In this document: positions 29,726 through 39,231 of the stretch, piece by piece
How the letters are laid out: every line of letters begins with the position of its first letter
Position numbering within the stretch: position 1 is the stretch's first letter
Origin: Halomonas salipaludis
GTDB taxonomy: Bacteria; Pseudomonadota; Gammaproteobacteria; Pseudomonadales; Halomonadaceae
Length of the DNA stretch: 64,000 nucleotides
NCBI RefSeq assembly: GCF_002286975.1
Contig: NZ_NSKB01000012.1
Location: 1 to 64,000, forward strand
Direction: 5' to 3'
Notes under the pieces: generated by a model
The model's input: only the letters and a program-made list of their open reading frames with translations
The model's database searches: none
What the model was told of the DNA's origin: nothing
Program-made: the position numbers and the translations under genes

Positions 29726-29740
29726 GCAAGGGTTATGCCA
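29726..29740 (-). promoter_or_regulatory. Sigma-54 (-24/-12) promoter of urtABCDE
   Basis: On the minus strand TGGCATAACCCTTGC matches TGGCACG-N4-TTGC with the exact GG/GC spacing. The predicted start near 29714 gives a leader of about 115 nt before the urtA GTG. Confidence 0.65.
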
Positions 29741-29817
29741 GCGCCGACAAGAGGCCCTGGTTTGTTAGCCATTTCAATCAGTTGAGAATAATAGGTTGAG
29801 GCGTCATCGACGCCCAG

Positions 29818-29865
29818 CGCACCATTAGCGTGCAATGCATGGGGCGCGCACCAGTGCAATGCGCC
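29818..29865 (-). promoter_or_regulatory. NtrC-like enhancer sites upstream of urtA
   Basis: The minus-strand sequence TGCACGCTAATGGTGCG (29818-29834) is a near-ideal NtrC dyad (TGCAC-N5-TGGTGC). A second, weaker site (GGCGCATTGCACTGGTGC, 29848-29865) follows. Both lie roughly 80-125 bp upstream of the -24 element. Confidence 0.65.
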
Positions 29866-29907
29866 AAAATGATGAAACAGCGCGCACCCACACGGTGCAG
29901 CGTGCGT

Positions 29908-29941
29908 AAAACAAGCCGGCCGCCCAACGGGCGGCTGGCTT
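29908..29941 (-). terminator. Terminator of the acyl-CoA dehydrogenase gene
   Basis: On the minus strand AAGCCAGCCGCCC-GTT-GGGCGGCCGGCTT forms a 13-bp stem (one mismatch) followed by GTTTTAC, 20 bp past the stop codon. Confidence 0.8.
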
Positions 29942-29960
29942 GCATCAGGGCCGGCGGCAC

Positions 29961-31763
29961 TCAGTCGGGATAGAAGGCGGCCTCGTCGAGGGCCATCAAT
30001 GGCTCGGCCCCGGCATGGATCTGCTGCTCGAGGGCCAGGGTATGCGGCAGCATGCGGGCAATGAAGTGGCGACCCACGCTGAGCTTGGCCTGATAGAACG
30101 CCGCCCCGGCCGGGCCATCCTGGCGCAGGCCATGCTCGGCGGCACGGGCCATCTTCCACCACATCCAGGCATAGGTAACGTGGCCGAACAGCTGCAGGTA
30201 ATCGTGGGCCGCGGCGCCGAGCTCCTCGGGGTGGCCATCAGCGCGCTCCAGTAGCGCGGCAGTGACCGCCTCGAGACGCGCCAGCTCCTGCTCACAGGCG
30301 CGCTGGAACGGCGCCAGGGTATCGCTGGCCTCGCTGGCCAGGTCGGCGCGCATCACCGCGGCGAAGCGCTCGACGTAGGCGCCACGATTGCGAAATAGCT
30401 TACGCCCCACCAGGTCCATGGCCTGTATACCGTTGGTGCCCTCGTAGATCATCGCGATGCGCGCATCGCGCACGTACTGCTCGGCGCCCCACTCCACGCA
30501 GTAGCCGTTGCCGCCGTAGAGCTGCTGCGCCTCGACGGTGGCCGCGAAGCCGCGGTCGGTGAGAAATGCCTTGGCTATTGGCGTCAGCAGCGCCACCAGG
30601 TCGGCGGCCTGCTCACGCGCCGCGGCATCGGGATGAAACTTGACGCAGTCGAGCTGGCTGCCGACGAAGGCGGCGAAGGCTCGGCCGCCCTCGTTCCAGG
30701 CGCGGGTATTGAGCGCCATGCGGCGGACATCGGGATGCACCAAAATGGGGTCCGCGGGCTTGTCGGGGGCCGCCGGGACGCTCGGGGCACGACTCTGCAG
30801 ACGTTCACGAGCGAAGTCCATGGCGCTCTGGTAGGCCACTTCGCCGAGACCGAGCCCCTGGATGCCGATCGACAGGCGCTCGTAGTTCATCATGGTGAAC
30901 ATGGTCGCCAGGCCCTGGTGCGGCTCGCCGATCAGGATGCCCTCGGCGCCGTCGAAGTTCATCACGCAGGTGGCACTGCCCTTGATGCCCATCTTGTGCT
31001 CGAGGCCGCCGCAGCTCAGCGCGTTGCGCTCGCCGAGGGTGCCGTCGGCATTGACCTTGAACTTGGGCACCAGGAATACCGAGATGCCCCGGGAGCCGGC
31101 AGGCGCATCGGGCAGTTTGGCCAGTACCAGGTGGACGATGTTGTCGACCATGTCGTGCTCGCCGCCGGTGATCCAGATCTTGCTGCCGGTAATCGCGTAG
31201 CGGTCGTCTGCGAGCGGCTCGGCGCGGGTCTTGATCAGCCCCAGGTCAGTGCCGCAGTGGGGCTCTGTAAGGCACATGGTGCCCAGCCACTCGCCGCGGT
31301 GCATGGGCGGCAGGTAGATCTGCTTGATGGGGTCCGGGGCGTACTGGTCGAGCAGCAGGGTGGCGCCATTGTTGAGCGCTGGATAGAGCGCGAAGCTGGC
31401 GTTGGTGGCGTAGAGCATCTCCTCGAAGGCCACCGTGAGCATCTTGGGCAGGCCCTGTCCGTCGTAGTCGGGATTGCCGCCAAGTCCCAGCCAGCCGCCC
31501 TCGGCGAGGGTCTTGCAGGCCGCCTTGAAACCGGCAGGCGTGCTCACCTCGCCGTCCTTGAGATGGCAGCCCTCGGCATCCCCCGTCTGGTTGAGCGGGA
31601 ACAGTTCGGCCTCGGTGACCCGTGCCCCCTCCTCGAGGATGGCATCGGCGAGCTCGGCACCGAACTCGGCGGTAGCCGGCATCGCTGCCCACATCATAGG
31701 TGCTTCCAGCACCTCGTTGAGGACGAAACGCATGTCGGTCAGTGGTGCCCGGTAAAAGGCCAT
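29961..31763 (-). CDS. Acyl-CoA dehydrogenase with C-terminal extension (DmdC/AcdA-like)
   Basis: This FAD-dependent acyl-CoA dehydrogenase has 600 residues, longer than the 380-residue classic type and matching the group with an extra C-terminal helical domain (DmdC-like). It has CLTEPHCGTDLG and ITGSKIWITGGEHD (FAD and substrate loops), QLYGGNGYCVEWG, and the catalytic-glutamate motif IYEGTNGIQAMDL. Members act on fatty acyl-CoA or methylthiopropanoyl-CoA, and the substrate cannot be decided from sequence. It is monocistronic, with its own terminator downstream and a hairpin upstream that belongs to tctA. Confidence 0.9.
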   Translation of the reverse strand: MAFYRAPLTDMRFVLNEVLEAPMMWAAMPATAEFGAELADAILEEGARVTEAELFPLNQTGDAEGCHLKDGEVSTPAGFKAACKTLAEGGWLGLGGNPDYDGQGLPKMLTVAFEEMLYATNASFALYPALNNGATLLLDQYAPDPIKQIYLPPMHRGEWLGTMCLTEPHCGTDLGLIKTRAEPLADDRYAITGSKIWITGGEHDMVDNIVHLVLAKLPDAPAGSRGISVFLVPKFKVNADGTLGERNALSCGGLEHKMGIKGSATCVMNFDGAEGILIGEPHQGLATMFTMMNYERLSIGIQGLGLGEVAYQSAMDFARERLQSRAPSVPAAPDKPADPILVHPDVRRMALNTRAWNEGGRAFAAFVGSQLDCVKFHPDAAAREQAADLVALLTPIAKAFLTDRGFAATVEAQQLYGGNGYCVEWGAEQYVRDARIAMIYEGTNGIQAMDLVGRKLFRNRGAYVERFAAVMRADLASEASDTLAPFQRACEQELARLEAVTAALLERADGHPEELGAAAHDYLQLFGHVTYAWMWWKMARAAEHGLRQDGPAGAAFYQAKLSVGRHFIARMLPHTLALEQQIHAGAEPLMALDEAAFYPD

Positions 31764-31894
31764 GGTGTCTCTCCTGGTCGGCGGCGGTCACCGTCTATCG
31801 CGGCAACCACCAAAATTCAAACGATTGCTTGAATTCTAGACCAGTCACCTACGGGCTGTCATAGCGACCTTGGGCGTAGACCGCCAATAGCAGC

Positions 31895-31925
31895 GCGGGG
31901 GCGCCGGCTGTGCCGACGCCCCCGC
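31895..31925 (-). terminator. Hairpin downstream of tctA
   Basis: The 9-bp GCGGGGGCG/CGCCCCCGC stem is extended by an inner CGGC-TGT-GCCG stem. It lies 22 bp past the tctA stop with no clear T-tract, so it is a GC-rich terminator or mRNA 3'-end stabiliser. Confidence 0.55.
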
Positions 31926-31947
31926 GTAGCTCCTGAAGGACCACGTC

Positions 31948-33444
31948 TCAGGCCTGAGCGCGTACTCCGGCAATGGCCTTCTTGACCAGCGGCAGAGCCA
32001 GCGACAGCACCGCGATGATCAGCAGCCACATCGAGATCGGCTTGTCGATGAAGATCGACCAGTCGCCGCCGGAGATCTGCAGCGCGCGACGCATCGACTC
32101 CTCCATGATGGCGCCCAGGATCAGTGCCAGGATCAGCGGTGCCGCGGGGAAACCGAACAGCCGCATGCCGAGCCCCAGCAGGCCGAAGCCCAGCAGCAGC
32201 AGCAGGTCGAAGACGCTGAAGCTCATGCCGTAGACGCCGATCATGCAGAAGATCAGGATCAGCGCCAACAGCAGCGGACGCGGCATATCGAGGATCTTGG
32301 CGATCAGCGGAATCAGCGGCAGGTTGAGCACCAGCAGGAAGATGTTGCCGATGTACATGCTGGCGATCACGCCCCAGAACACATCCGGACGGCTCTCGAT
32401 CATCGCCGGCCCGGGGGTCACGCCCATCACCAGCAGCGCCCCCAGCAGTACCGCGGTGGTGCCCGAGCCGGGTACGCCGAGGGTCAGCAGCGGCACGAAG
32501 GAGCCGGTACAGGCGGCGTTGTTGGCCGCCTCCGGCGCCGCCACGCCCTTGATGTTGCCCTTGCCGAAGGTGTCACCGTCCTTGGCCAGGCGCTTCTCCA
32601 TGCTGTAGCCCAGGAACGAGCCGATGGTGGCGCCGGCCCCCGGCAGCACGCCGGTGAAGAAGCCCAGGATCGAGCTACGCCCGATCGGCGCGGCGATGTC
32701 GCGACACTCGCGGCCGGTGAGCTTGAGCGAACCGATGGCATTGCGCGGCTGCTCCTTGCCCCCACCGCCGCGCAGCAGCATGTAGAAGACCTCGGCCAGG
32801 GCGAAGATACCCAGCGCCACGACCAGGAAGTCGATGCCGTCGAGCAGGTGGGCGGCACCGAAGGTGTAGCGCTCGGTGCCGGTCTGCAGGTCGATGCCGA
32901 TGATCGAGATCATCACCCCGACCACCGCGGCGATCAGGCCCTTGACCAGCGACTTGTCGGACAGCGAGACCACCGCGGTGAGGCCCAGCACCATCAGCGC
33001 GAAATACTCGGCGGGACCGAAGCTCACTGCCACCTTGCCGAGCAGCGGCGCCACCAGCATCAGGAAGACGATCGACACCGTGCCGCCGATGAAAGAGGAG
33101 TAGGCCGCGATTGCCAGCGCCTTGCCGGCCATGCCCTGCTTGGCCAGCGGGTAGCCGTCGAAGGAGGTGGCCACGGTGCCGGCGACGCCCGGCGCGTTGA
33201 GCAGGATCGACGACGTCGAGCCGCCGAAGATTGCGCCATAGTAGACGCCGGCCATCAGGATCAGGCCCGATGACGGCTCCATGGCGAAGGTGATCGGGAT
33301 CATCAGCGCCAGCGCACTGATCGGCCCGAGGCCGGGCAACATGCCGATGATGGTACCAGCAAACACCCCGAAGAAGACGTAGGCGATGTTCATGGGCTCC
33401 AGCGCAATGCCGAAGCCGTACATCAGGTTATTGAAGGCTTCCAT
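31948..33444 (-). CDS. tctA: Tripartite tricarboxylate transporter large membrane subunit TctA
   Basis: The 498-residue inner-membrane protein has about 12 helices and the two TctA motifs GMLPGLGPISALALMIP and FTGVLPGAGATIGSFLGYSMEK. A third signature, GVPGSGTTAVLLGALLVMGV, is also present (quoted in parts). It is the channel of a TTT-family transporter for citrate-like carboxylates. The start at MEAFNNLMYGFG (33444) is chosen since the upstream 23 codons do not resemble the family. It is the last gene of a tctCBA set preceded by a two-component system. The exact substrate is unknown. Confidence 0.93.
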   Translation of the reverse strand: MEAFNNLMYGFGIALEPMNIAYVFFGVFAGTIIGMLPGLGPISALALMIPITFAMEPSSGLILMAGVYYGAIFGGSTSSILLNAPGVAGTVATSFDGYPLAKQGMAGKALAIAAYSSFIGGTVSIVFLMLVAPLLGKVAVSFGPAEYFALMVLGLTAVVSLSDKSLVKGLIAAVVGVMISIIGIDLQTGTERYTFGAAHLLDGIDFLVVALGIFALAEVFYMLLRGGGGKEQPRNAIGSLKLTGRECRDIAAPIGRSSILGFFTGVLPGAGATIGSFLGYSMEKRLAKDGDTFGKGNIKGVAAPEAANNAACTGSFVPLLTLGVPGSGTTAVLLGALLVMGVTPGPAMIESRPDVFWGVIASMYIGNIFLLVLNLPLIPLIAKILDMPRPLLLALILIFCMIGVYGMSFSVFDLLLLLGFGLLGLGMRLFGFPAAPLILALILGAIMEESMRRALQISGGDWSIFIDKPISMWLLIIAVLSLALPLVKKAIAGVRAQA

Positions 33445-33478
33445 GGAAGTATCTCTCTCACGTGACGTTGACGTCGGC

Positions 33479-33961
33479 TCAGAGCGGCAGAATGCCCGTC
33501 GGCAGATAGACATCCATGACCTTGGTCATGGTCAGATACAGCGCCAGCACGACGCCAAGCGATACCGCCATGTTGACCCCGTGGCGACGGTAGCCGTAGT
33601 ACCAGGCCAGCCCGAAGGAGAGCGTGGTGGAAGCGACAACGAACCCGATGGGTGCCAACAGCAGCGCGTAGAGCACGATGGCCAGCGAGGTGATCACCAC
33701 CCGCGACCAAGGACGCAGCAGCAGCGGCTGGGCCTGTTCATTGGGGTCGAGCTCGTCGGGTATGTCCTGTGCCTTGGGTTTTTCAAGGAACAGCAGCAGT
33801 GAGAGGCCAAGCAGCGTGAAGCCCAGCACCTTGGGGAACAGGTCGGAATCGACCGGGCGCGGCAGCGGGAAGTTGGGGATCTGCCAGGCCATGGCCAGGT
33901 AGCCTACTGCCACCAGTGCCAGGCACAGCGCCAGGATCTGGTTTACGTTGAGTCGTGTCAT
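33479..33961 (-). CDS. tctB: Tripartite tricarboxylate transporter small membrane subunit TctB
   Basis: The 160-residue protein has four hydrophobic helices and the TctB layout: MTRLNVNQILALCLALVAVGYL (TM1), DSDLFPKVLGFTLLGLSLLLFL (TM2, with the FP segment), a charged loop (PKAQDIPDELDPNEQ), then two more helices. It sits between tctC and tctA on the minus strand, 34 bp before tctA. Its sequence is typical of this poorly conserved family, so the call rests on topology plus context. Confidence 0.88.
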   Translation of the reverse strand: MTRLNVNQILALCLALVAVGYLAMAWQIPNFPLPRPVDSDLFPKVLGFTLLGLSLLLFLEKPKAQDIPDELDPNEQAQPLLLRPWSRVVITSLAIVLYALLLAPIGFVVASTTLSFGLAWYYGYRRHGVNMAVSLGVVLALYLTMTKVMDVYLPTGILPL

Positions 33962-34016
33962 GAGGAGTCTACCCCGAACCCTATGAAGGCGGGTTCAAGT
34001 GTCACATTCAAGAACG

Positions 34017-34042
34017 CGTGGGCCTCGCTAGCGAGGCCCACG
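34017..34042 (-). terminator. Perfect palindrome hairpin between tctC and tctB
   Basis: GTGGGCCTCGCT/AGCGAGGCCCAC forms a 12-bp perfect inverted repeat 25 bp past the tctC stop. Such hairpins often boost binding-protein mRNA over permease mRNA. There is no T-tract. Confidence 0.55.
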
Positions 34043-34066
34043 CCGCAACAGCGCTGGGTGGTCGAC

Positions 34067-35065
34067 TTAGTCGCCGAGCAGGCCCAGCTCGCTCAGCACT
34101 TCGCTGAACTGCTCTTTCTGCGCGTCGAGGAAATCGCCGAACTCTTCGCTATTCTGATAGGCATCGAGCCAGCCCAACTGGTCGCGGGCGTCGGCCCAGC
34201 CATCGGTCTCGAGCATCTCGGCGAAGAGGTTCTCGTAGTAGGCCACCGCCTCTTCCGGCATGTTCGGGGTGCCCATCACGCCGCGCCAGATATCGAAGGT
34301 GTAGTCGATGTCCTGTTCGAGGTAGGTCGGGATGTCGGCCAGGGCACCACCCAGGCGCTCCGGCGCGGAGACGCCCAGCGCACGGATATCGCTGCCCTCG
34401 CCCAGCTGGCCTGCGGCTTCGCCGGCACCGGTGATGACCGCTTCGACGTGGCCGCCCATCAGATTGGTCATCGCTTCACCACCGCCAGAGAACGGGATGT
34501 AGTTGACGTCCGAGGCATTGAGACCTGCTGCCGAGGCCATGCCAGCCATAGAGATGTGGTCCATGGAGCCCGGCGCGCTACCGCCGCCGACGCTGAGGCT
34601 GGTGTCCGCTGCCATGGCTTCGATCAGGTCGTTGAGACTCTGGTATTCGGAGTCGGCCGGAACCAGCACGATGGAGTAGTCGGTGATCAGGCGCGCGATC
34701 GGCGTGAAGTCGGTGTGATCGTAGCGCGAGGTGCCGGCCAGCGGGACCAAGATGATCGGCGGGCTGGTGGCGAAGATCTTGTGCGGGTTGCCGTCGTCGC
34801 GGGCAATCTGCGCCCAGGCCACGGCACCGCCGCCGCCCGGGGTGTTGATCGCCGCGTAGTTTTCCTCGGCGAGGCCCTCTTCCTGGATCACCCGCGAGGA
34901 GGTGCGCACCAGGGTATCCCAGCCGCCCCCCGGATTGGCCGGGGCGATGAACTCTACCGAGCTGGTCGGCTGCCAGTCGTCGGCCTGGGCCGTGGCGGCG
35001 CCGAAGGCCATGGTCGCGGCCAGCGGCAGGGCCAGGAAGGATAGACGGGTAAGCTTGGCGGTCAT
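34067..35065 (-). CDS. tctC: Tripartite tricarboxylate transporter substrate-binding protein TctC
   Basis: This periplasmic receptor of the TTT system has 332 residues. The signal peptide is MTAKLTRLSFLALPLAATMAF...ATAQA, cleaved before DDWQPTSS. The mature protein shows VEFIAPANPGGGWD (the TctC beta-strand/loop that binds carboxylates), INTPGGGGAVAWAQ and GGGSAPGSMDHISMAGMASAAG (in parts). The start at 35065 is chosen for GTGGAG 6-9 nt upstream and a proper signal peptide. A two-component system directly upstream likely controls it. Confidence 0.93.
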   Translation of the reverse strand: MTAKLTRLSFLALPLAATMAFGAATAQADDWQPTSSVEFIAPANPGGGWDTLVRTSSRVIQEEGLAEENYAAINTPGGGGAVAWAQIARDDGNPHKIFATSPPIILVPLAGTSRYDHTDFTPIARLITDYSIVLVPADSEYQSLNDLIEAMAADTSLSVGGGSAPGSMDHISMAGMASAAGLNASDVNYIPFSGGGEAMTNLMGGHVEAVITGAGEAAGQLGEGSDIRALGVSAPERLGGALADIPTYLEQDIDYTFDIWRGVMGTPNMPEEAVAYYENLFAEMLETDGWADARDQLGWLDAYQNSEEFGDFLDAQKEQFSEVLSELGLLGD

Positions 35066-35252
35066 GGCGTTCTCCACTTCAATTGCTTTGGTTGTTATCG
35101 GCACGCTTGCGGTGCCTCGATACGTCTCGTCCTGCACCCTAGTGCAAGGTGATTCGGGCCGACAAGCTTGTGGCGATAAACGATAAAAAGCGCATTAGCG
35201 GCATTCTGCTCATTATGTTCACGCCGAAGTATTGCAGGACGAGTGCCGTCCC

Positions 35253-35993
35253 TCATCCGCCCTCGCCCAACCACTCATCGGCACTGCCCACCAACCGGTA
35301 GCGGCGCTCCGGCCTGCCTACATCACCATAGCCCAGTTCGGCACGCGCCACGTCCACCGATACCAGAAATTCCAGGTAACGCCGCGCCGTGGAGCGACTG
35401 GCGCCGATCAGAGTAGCCAGCTGCATGGCGGTTAGCGGGCCGGCCTCCTCACGCAGGGCACCCACTACCGCTCCCAGCGTCAGGCGGTCGATGCCCTTGG
35501 GCAGTGCCGTGCGGCTGGCGGCGGGAGCCTTTTCGGTACTCGCGCGCATGCGCCCCAGGGTGCGGTCGAGCTCCTCCTGGCTCATCTCGGCCTTGTGGTC
35601 CAGCGCGGCACGCTCCTGGCGAAAACGATGCAGCATCTGCGCCATGCGCGCACCTTCGGTGGGCTTTATCAGGTAGTCGAAGACACCACCACGCAGCGCC
35701 TCGGCGATGGTTTCGACCTCCTTGGCGGCGGTGATCATCACGATGTCGAGATGCGCGTGACGACGACGCATCTCCCACAGCAGTTCGAGACCCTCGACGT
35801 CGGGGATATAGGCATCCAGCAGCACCAGATGAATGCTGCTCGCGTCGCGGGCGAGAATCGCCATCGCCTCGGCGCCGGTCTTGGCCATGCCGACCACCTC
35901 GAAGCCATCGCTCCGCTCGATGAAGGCGCGGTTGATATCGGCGATGCGAAAATCGTCCTCGACGATCAGGATCCCATACACGGGTTCGCTCAT
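35253..35993 (-). CDS. Response regulator, CitB/DcuR family
   Basis: The 246-residue regulator has an N-terminal receiver domain (GILIVEDDFRIADINRAF with the acidic pocket, phospho-acceptor Asp in LVLLDAYIPDVEGLELL, and K in YLIKPTEGARM). A linker and a C-terminal wHTH (TAMQLATLIGASRSTARRYLEFLV) follow. This is the CitB/DcuR type used for citrate and C4-dicarboxylate control. The start MSEPVYGILIVEDD (35993) is preferred; the longer frame would overlap the sensor gene. It follows the sensor gene by 46 bp, and its targets are likely the adjacent tctCBA genes. Confidence 0.92.
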   Translation of the reverse strand: MSEPVYGILIVEDDFRIADINRAFIERSDGFEVVGMAKTGAEAMAILARDASSIHLVLLDAYIPDVEGLELLWEMRRRHAHLDIVMITAAKEVETIAEALRGGVFDYLIKPTEGARMAQMLHRFRQERAALDHKAEMSQEELDRTLGRMRASTEKAPAASRTALPKGIDRLTLGAVVGALREEAGPLTAMQLATLIGASRSTARRYLEFLVSVDVARAELGYGDVGRPERRYRLVGSADEWLGEGG

Positions 35994-36039
35994 CTGTTTC
36001 CCTATTGTTGTATGCGTTGCTGGCGTGTTGTTGCCGTGC

Positions 36040-37773
36040 TCAGGCATCGCTGACGCTGGTCGCACGGCACAGTGTCTTGTCGAGCACCACGGTGAAACCG
36101 GCACCACCCAGCTCGCTGTCCTCCAGGGTGATGGCGCCGCCGTTCTCCTCGCATAGCCGGCTGACCAGCGCCAGGCCGATACCGCGATGCTTGCCGGGCT
36201 TGGTCGAGAAGCCCTCGCTGAAGATCGATTCGACCTGCTCGGGCGGCACGCCGGGGCCGTTGTCCTCGACCTCGATCAGCAGCTGGTCGCCGAGATCGGT
36301 GAAGAAAAGCCGCACCCGCGGCTGGCGCGGGCCAGCGTCGGCATCGAGGCCAGCCGCGCTGGGTGTGCCGATGCCCTGCACTGCGGCATAGCAGGCGTTG
36401 TCGAGCAGATTGCCGATCACCGTCATCAGCACCTCCTGACCGTGCAGCGTCAGCGGCTCGCCGAGCGAGCTCTGTTCGTCGATCTCGAGCTGCACGCCCA
36501 GCTCGCGGGCGCGGGTCAGCTTGCCCATCAGGGTACCACTGAGGACCGGGTCGGCGACGTGGGCCATCAGAAACGCCATCTGCGCCTGAGCCCGCTCGCT
36601 CTCCTGATGAATCAGCGCCAGCGCCTCCTTGACCCGGTCGAGCTGCAGCAGGCCGGAGATGGTATACAACTTGTTGGAAAACTCATGGGCCTGGGCACGC
36701 AGCATGTCGACGTCGCGGGTCACCGCGCTCAGCGCCTGGGACAGGTCGACGATCTCGCGCCGGCTGCGGAAGGTCGCCACCGCCCCCTCGACCTCACCTT
36801 CGTGCATCACCGGCACGCGGTTGACCACCACCGGATGATCGCCCAGCCACATCTCCTGGTCGAACTGGCGTTCGCCACTGTCGAGCACCTCCATCAGCCG
36901 CGAGTTGGGCACCACCTCCTGGACCGGCTGGCCGAGCACCTCACGCTCGCTGGGCAGGTCGAGAAAGCGTCGCCCCTGCTGGTTGAGCAGGGTGATCTGC
37001 CCCTCGTGGTTGACCGCCAGGATGCCCTCGTGGATCGACTGCAGGATGGCCTCCTTCTCCATCGCCAGGCGTGCGATCTCGTGAGGCTCGAGCCCCAGGA
37101 TCACGCGCTTGAGGTGGCGCGACAGACCATAGGCGCCGGCGAAGCCGAACACGATCATGAGTGCCACCAGCATCCAGCCGAGGTTGGTATGTTCGATGAC
37201 ATCCAGCTCCACGCGATCGAGCATGAAGCCTACCGAGACGATGCCGACGATATTGCCCTCGGCGTCGAATACCGGCGTCTTGCCGCGAATCGCCTCGCCC
37301 AGCGAGCCGGTGGCCTCGGAGACGTAGGACTCGCCGTGGATCAGCGCACGATCGTTGTCGCCACCGACCATCGACAAGCCGAGCCGCTCCTCCAGCGGGT
37401 GGGAATAGCGAATGCCTTCCTCGTCGCCGACCACCACGTAACGGGCCCCGGTCTCGCGGCGGATGCGCTCGGCGATGGGCTGGATGGTGGCACTGGGATC
37501 GTCGTCGTTGAAGGCCTCGATCACGGCCGGGATGCTGGCCACCGAGAGCGCCACCGACAGCGCCCGCTGGCCGATCTGGTCGGCGATGATCTCGGCCTTG
37601 CGGTGATTGAGGTAGGCGCCCTGGGCCAGCAGCATGCCGGCCAGCAGCGCGCCCACCAGCAGCATCACCTGCAGCCGGAAACTGCGCAGCTTGAGCCCAC
37701 GGCGGCTGCGGCGCCGCCAGCGGGCGACTTCGGCGATGACGTCAGGACGGGTAGTGCGCATACGGGGCCTCAC
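36040..37773 (-). CDS. Sensor histidine kinase, CitA/DcuS family
   Basis: The 577-residue membrane sensor has TM1 about 33-52 and a periplasmic PAS-like (sCache) domain with [21 protein letters not shown], a CitA-type ligand motif. TM2 lies about 197-218, and a cytoplasmic PAS follows ([24 protein letters not shown], in parts). The SpoOB-type H-box is [19 protein letters not shown], and the HATPase domain has [20 protein letters not shown] and [15 protein letters not shown]. It should sense an external di- or tricarboxylate and phosphorylate the neighbouring regulator. It overlaps the rlpA stop by 4 nt. Confidence 0.93.
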   Translation of the reverse strand: MRPRMRTTRPDVIAEVARWRRRSRRGLKLRSFRLQVMLLVGALLAGMLLAQGAYLNHRKAEIIADQIGQRALSVALSVASIPAVIEAFNDDDPSATIQPIAERIRRETGARYVVVGDEEGIRYSHPLEERLGLSMVGGDNDRALIHGESYVSEATGSLGEAIRGKTPVFDAEGNIVGIVSVGFMLDRVELDVIEHTNLGWMLVALMIVFGFAGAYGLSRHLKRVILGLEPHEIARLAMEKEAILQSIHEGILAVNHEGQITLLNQQGRRFLDLPSEREVLGQPVQEVVPNSRLMEVLDSGERQFDQEMWLGDHPVVVNRVPVMHEGEVEGAVATFRSRREIVDLSQALSAVTRDVDMLRAQAHEFSNKLYTISGLLQLDRVKEALALIHQESERAQAQMAFLMAHVADPVLSGTLMGKLTRARELGVQLEIDEQSSLGEPLTLHGQEVLMTVIGNLLDNACYAAVQGIGTPSAAGLDADAGPRQPRVRLFFTDLGDQLLIEVEDNGPGVPPEQVESIFSEGFSTKPGKHRGIGLALVSRLCEENGGAITLEDSELGGAGFTVVLDKTLCRATSVSDA

Positions 37774-38192
37774 TCGGCGCTGACGCGCACCGGCGCGACA
37801 CCGCTGCGTAGCATGTCGAGCTCCTCGGCGGCGCGCCGCGACAGGTCGATGATACGGCCACGCACGAAGGGGCCACGATCGTTGATGCGCACCACCGTTT
37901 CGCGGCCGTTGTCGAGATGGGTGACGCGCACGCGGGTACCGAACGGCAGGCTGGGATGCGCCGCAGTAAGCGCCCGCTGATCGAAACGCTCGCCGCTAGC
38001 GGTCTGGCGACCGTGGTAACGGTCGGCATAGTAGGAGGCGATGCCCTCCTCGGTGGCCACGCCAGCGCCCGACTGGCGCGACGCCTCGCGGCTAGCGCAG
38101 CCAGCGAGCAGCACGGCCAGCGACAGCAGCGCACATAGTACCATTAACCGCACTGACCCGCGGGCGGCAAGGCGCGTGGGAAGTCCATGCAT
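37770..38192 (-). CDS. rlpA: RlpA-family septal ring lytic transglycosylase-like lipoprotein
   Basis: The 140-residue lipoprotein has a signal peptide ending LAVLLAGC, so Cys is lipidated and the protein is envelope-anchored. The double-psi beta-barrel domain shows [50 protein letters not shown] and [16 protein letters not shown] (in parts), with the catalytic-type D of NDRGPF. It has no SPOR domain, so it is a short RlpA-like protein. The ATG at 38192 gives a 32-residue leader; another ATG at 38144 would also work. It overlaps the sensor kinase gene by 4 nt. Confidence 0.88.
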   Translation of the reverse strand: MHGLPTRLAARGSVRLMVLCALLSLAVLLAGCASREASRQSGAGVATEEGIASYYADRYHGRQTASGERFDQRALTAAHPSLPFGTRVRVTHLDNGRETVVRINDRGPFVRGRIIDLSRRAAEELDMLRSGVAPVRVSAE

Positions 38193-38223
38193 GTCGAGCG
38201 GCCTACCTCTGACAAAGTCGCAC

Positions 38224-39093
38224 TCAGGCGCTGTCGGCGTTGGCCTCGGGGGTGGGGTGCTTACCCTCCTGCCAGCCACCGCTGCCGGCCCCGCGCGGGT
38301 CGAACCACGCCAGGCGCGCATGCAGCGCCACTACCTGGCCGACGATGATCAAGGTCGGCGGCTTGATAGTGCCCGCCGCAACGTCCGCGGGCAAGTGCCG
38401 CAGGGTGCCAACATGCACCCGCTGGCGAGCCGTGGTGCCCTGCTCGATCAGCGCCAGGGGAGTGTCGTCGGCCAGGCCATGGGCGCGCAGCGCCGCGCTG
38501 ATGATCGGCAGCCCTCCCAGCCCCATGTAGAACACCAGGGTCTGTCCGGGGTGGGCCAGGGTCGCCCAGTCCAGCTCGCAGCTGCCGTTCTGCAGATGAC
38601 CGGTGATGAAGCGCACCGATTGGGCATGGTCGCGGTGAGTCAGCGGAATACCGGCATAGGCGCCACAGCCCGCTGCTGCGGTGACCCCGGGGATCACCTC
38701 GAAGTCCACGCCAGCCGCCGCCAGGGTTTCGAGTTCTTCGCCGCCGCGGCCGAAGATGAACGGATCGCCGCCCTTGAGGCGCACTACGCGCTTGCCCTGG
38801 TGCGCCCAGTCCACCAGCGCCTGGTTGATGCCCTCCTGAGGCACACTGTGCTGCGAACGCGCCTTGCCGACGTAGCATCGCTGGGCCTGGGGATTAGCCA
38901 TGGCCAGGATCTCCTCGCTGACCAGTCGGTCATGCAGGATTACCTCGGCGAGTTGCAGCCGCTTGAGCGCCTTGAGCGTCAGCAGCTCGGGATCGCCCGG
39001 ACCGGCGCCCACCAGAGCAACCTGACCGCGCGGAAAGTCACGGCGATTGGCCAGGCCGACATCGGCGGTTAGCGAGGGATAAGAGGCCATCAT
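38224..39093 (-). CDS. cobA: Uroporphyrinogen-III C-methyltransferase (SUMT)
   Basis: SUMT methylates uroporphyrinogen III at C2 and C7, using SAM, to give precorrin-2 for siroheme or cobalamin. The 289-residue protein has [18 protein letters not shown] (SAM motif I), [16 protein letters not shown]-type [17 protein letters not shown], and [21 protein letters not shown], all diagnostic. The ATG at 39093 is used in place of a TTG nine codons upstream. A short C-terminal extension ([20 protein letters not shown]) is unusual but compatible. It is the stand-alone CobA type and is not fused to a CysG-type dehydrogenase. Confidence 0.95.
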   Translation of the reverse strand: MMASYPSLTADVGLANRRDFPRGQVALVGAGPGDPELLTLKALKRLQLAEVILHDRLVSEEILAMANPQAQRCYVGKARSQHSVPQEGINQALVDWAHQGKRVVRLKGGDPFIFGRGGEELETLAAAGVDFEVIPGVTAAAGCGAYAGIPLTHRDHAQSVRFITGHLQNGSCELDWATLAHPGQTLVFYMGLGGLPIISAALRAHGLADDTPLALIEQGTTARQRVHVGTLRHLPADVAAGTIKPPTLIIVGQVVALHARLAWFDPRGAGSGGWQEGKHPTPEANADSA

Positions 39094-39179
39094 AAGAACC
39101 AAAAGGAATAAAAGAGACAACAGATATGCCGAAGTTTAGAGCATCATGGCAGGCGCCGCCAGCCTGTCGGACACACGAT

Positions 39180-39211
39180 ACTGCCCCGCCGGCCGAGGCC
39201 GACAGGGCAGT
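39180..39211 (-). terminator. Hairpin downstream of the NSS transporter gene
   Basis: ACTGCCC and GGGCAGT flank an inner GGCC-GA-GGCC hairpin. It is placed about 20 bp after the stop, with no T-tract on the minus strand; terminator role uncertain. Confidence 0.4.
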
Positions 39212-39231
39212 GACTAGCGCTGCAGGCGAGG

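Noticed and set aside
28492-29799. 435-codon plus-strand frame opposite urtA
   Set aside because: Antisense of a strongly supported gene; His/Val/Gly-rich translation without motifs.
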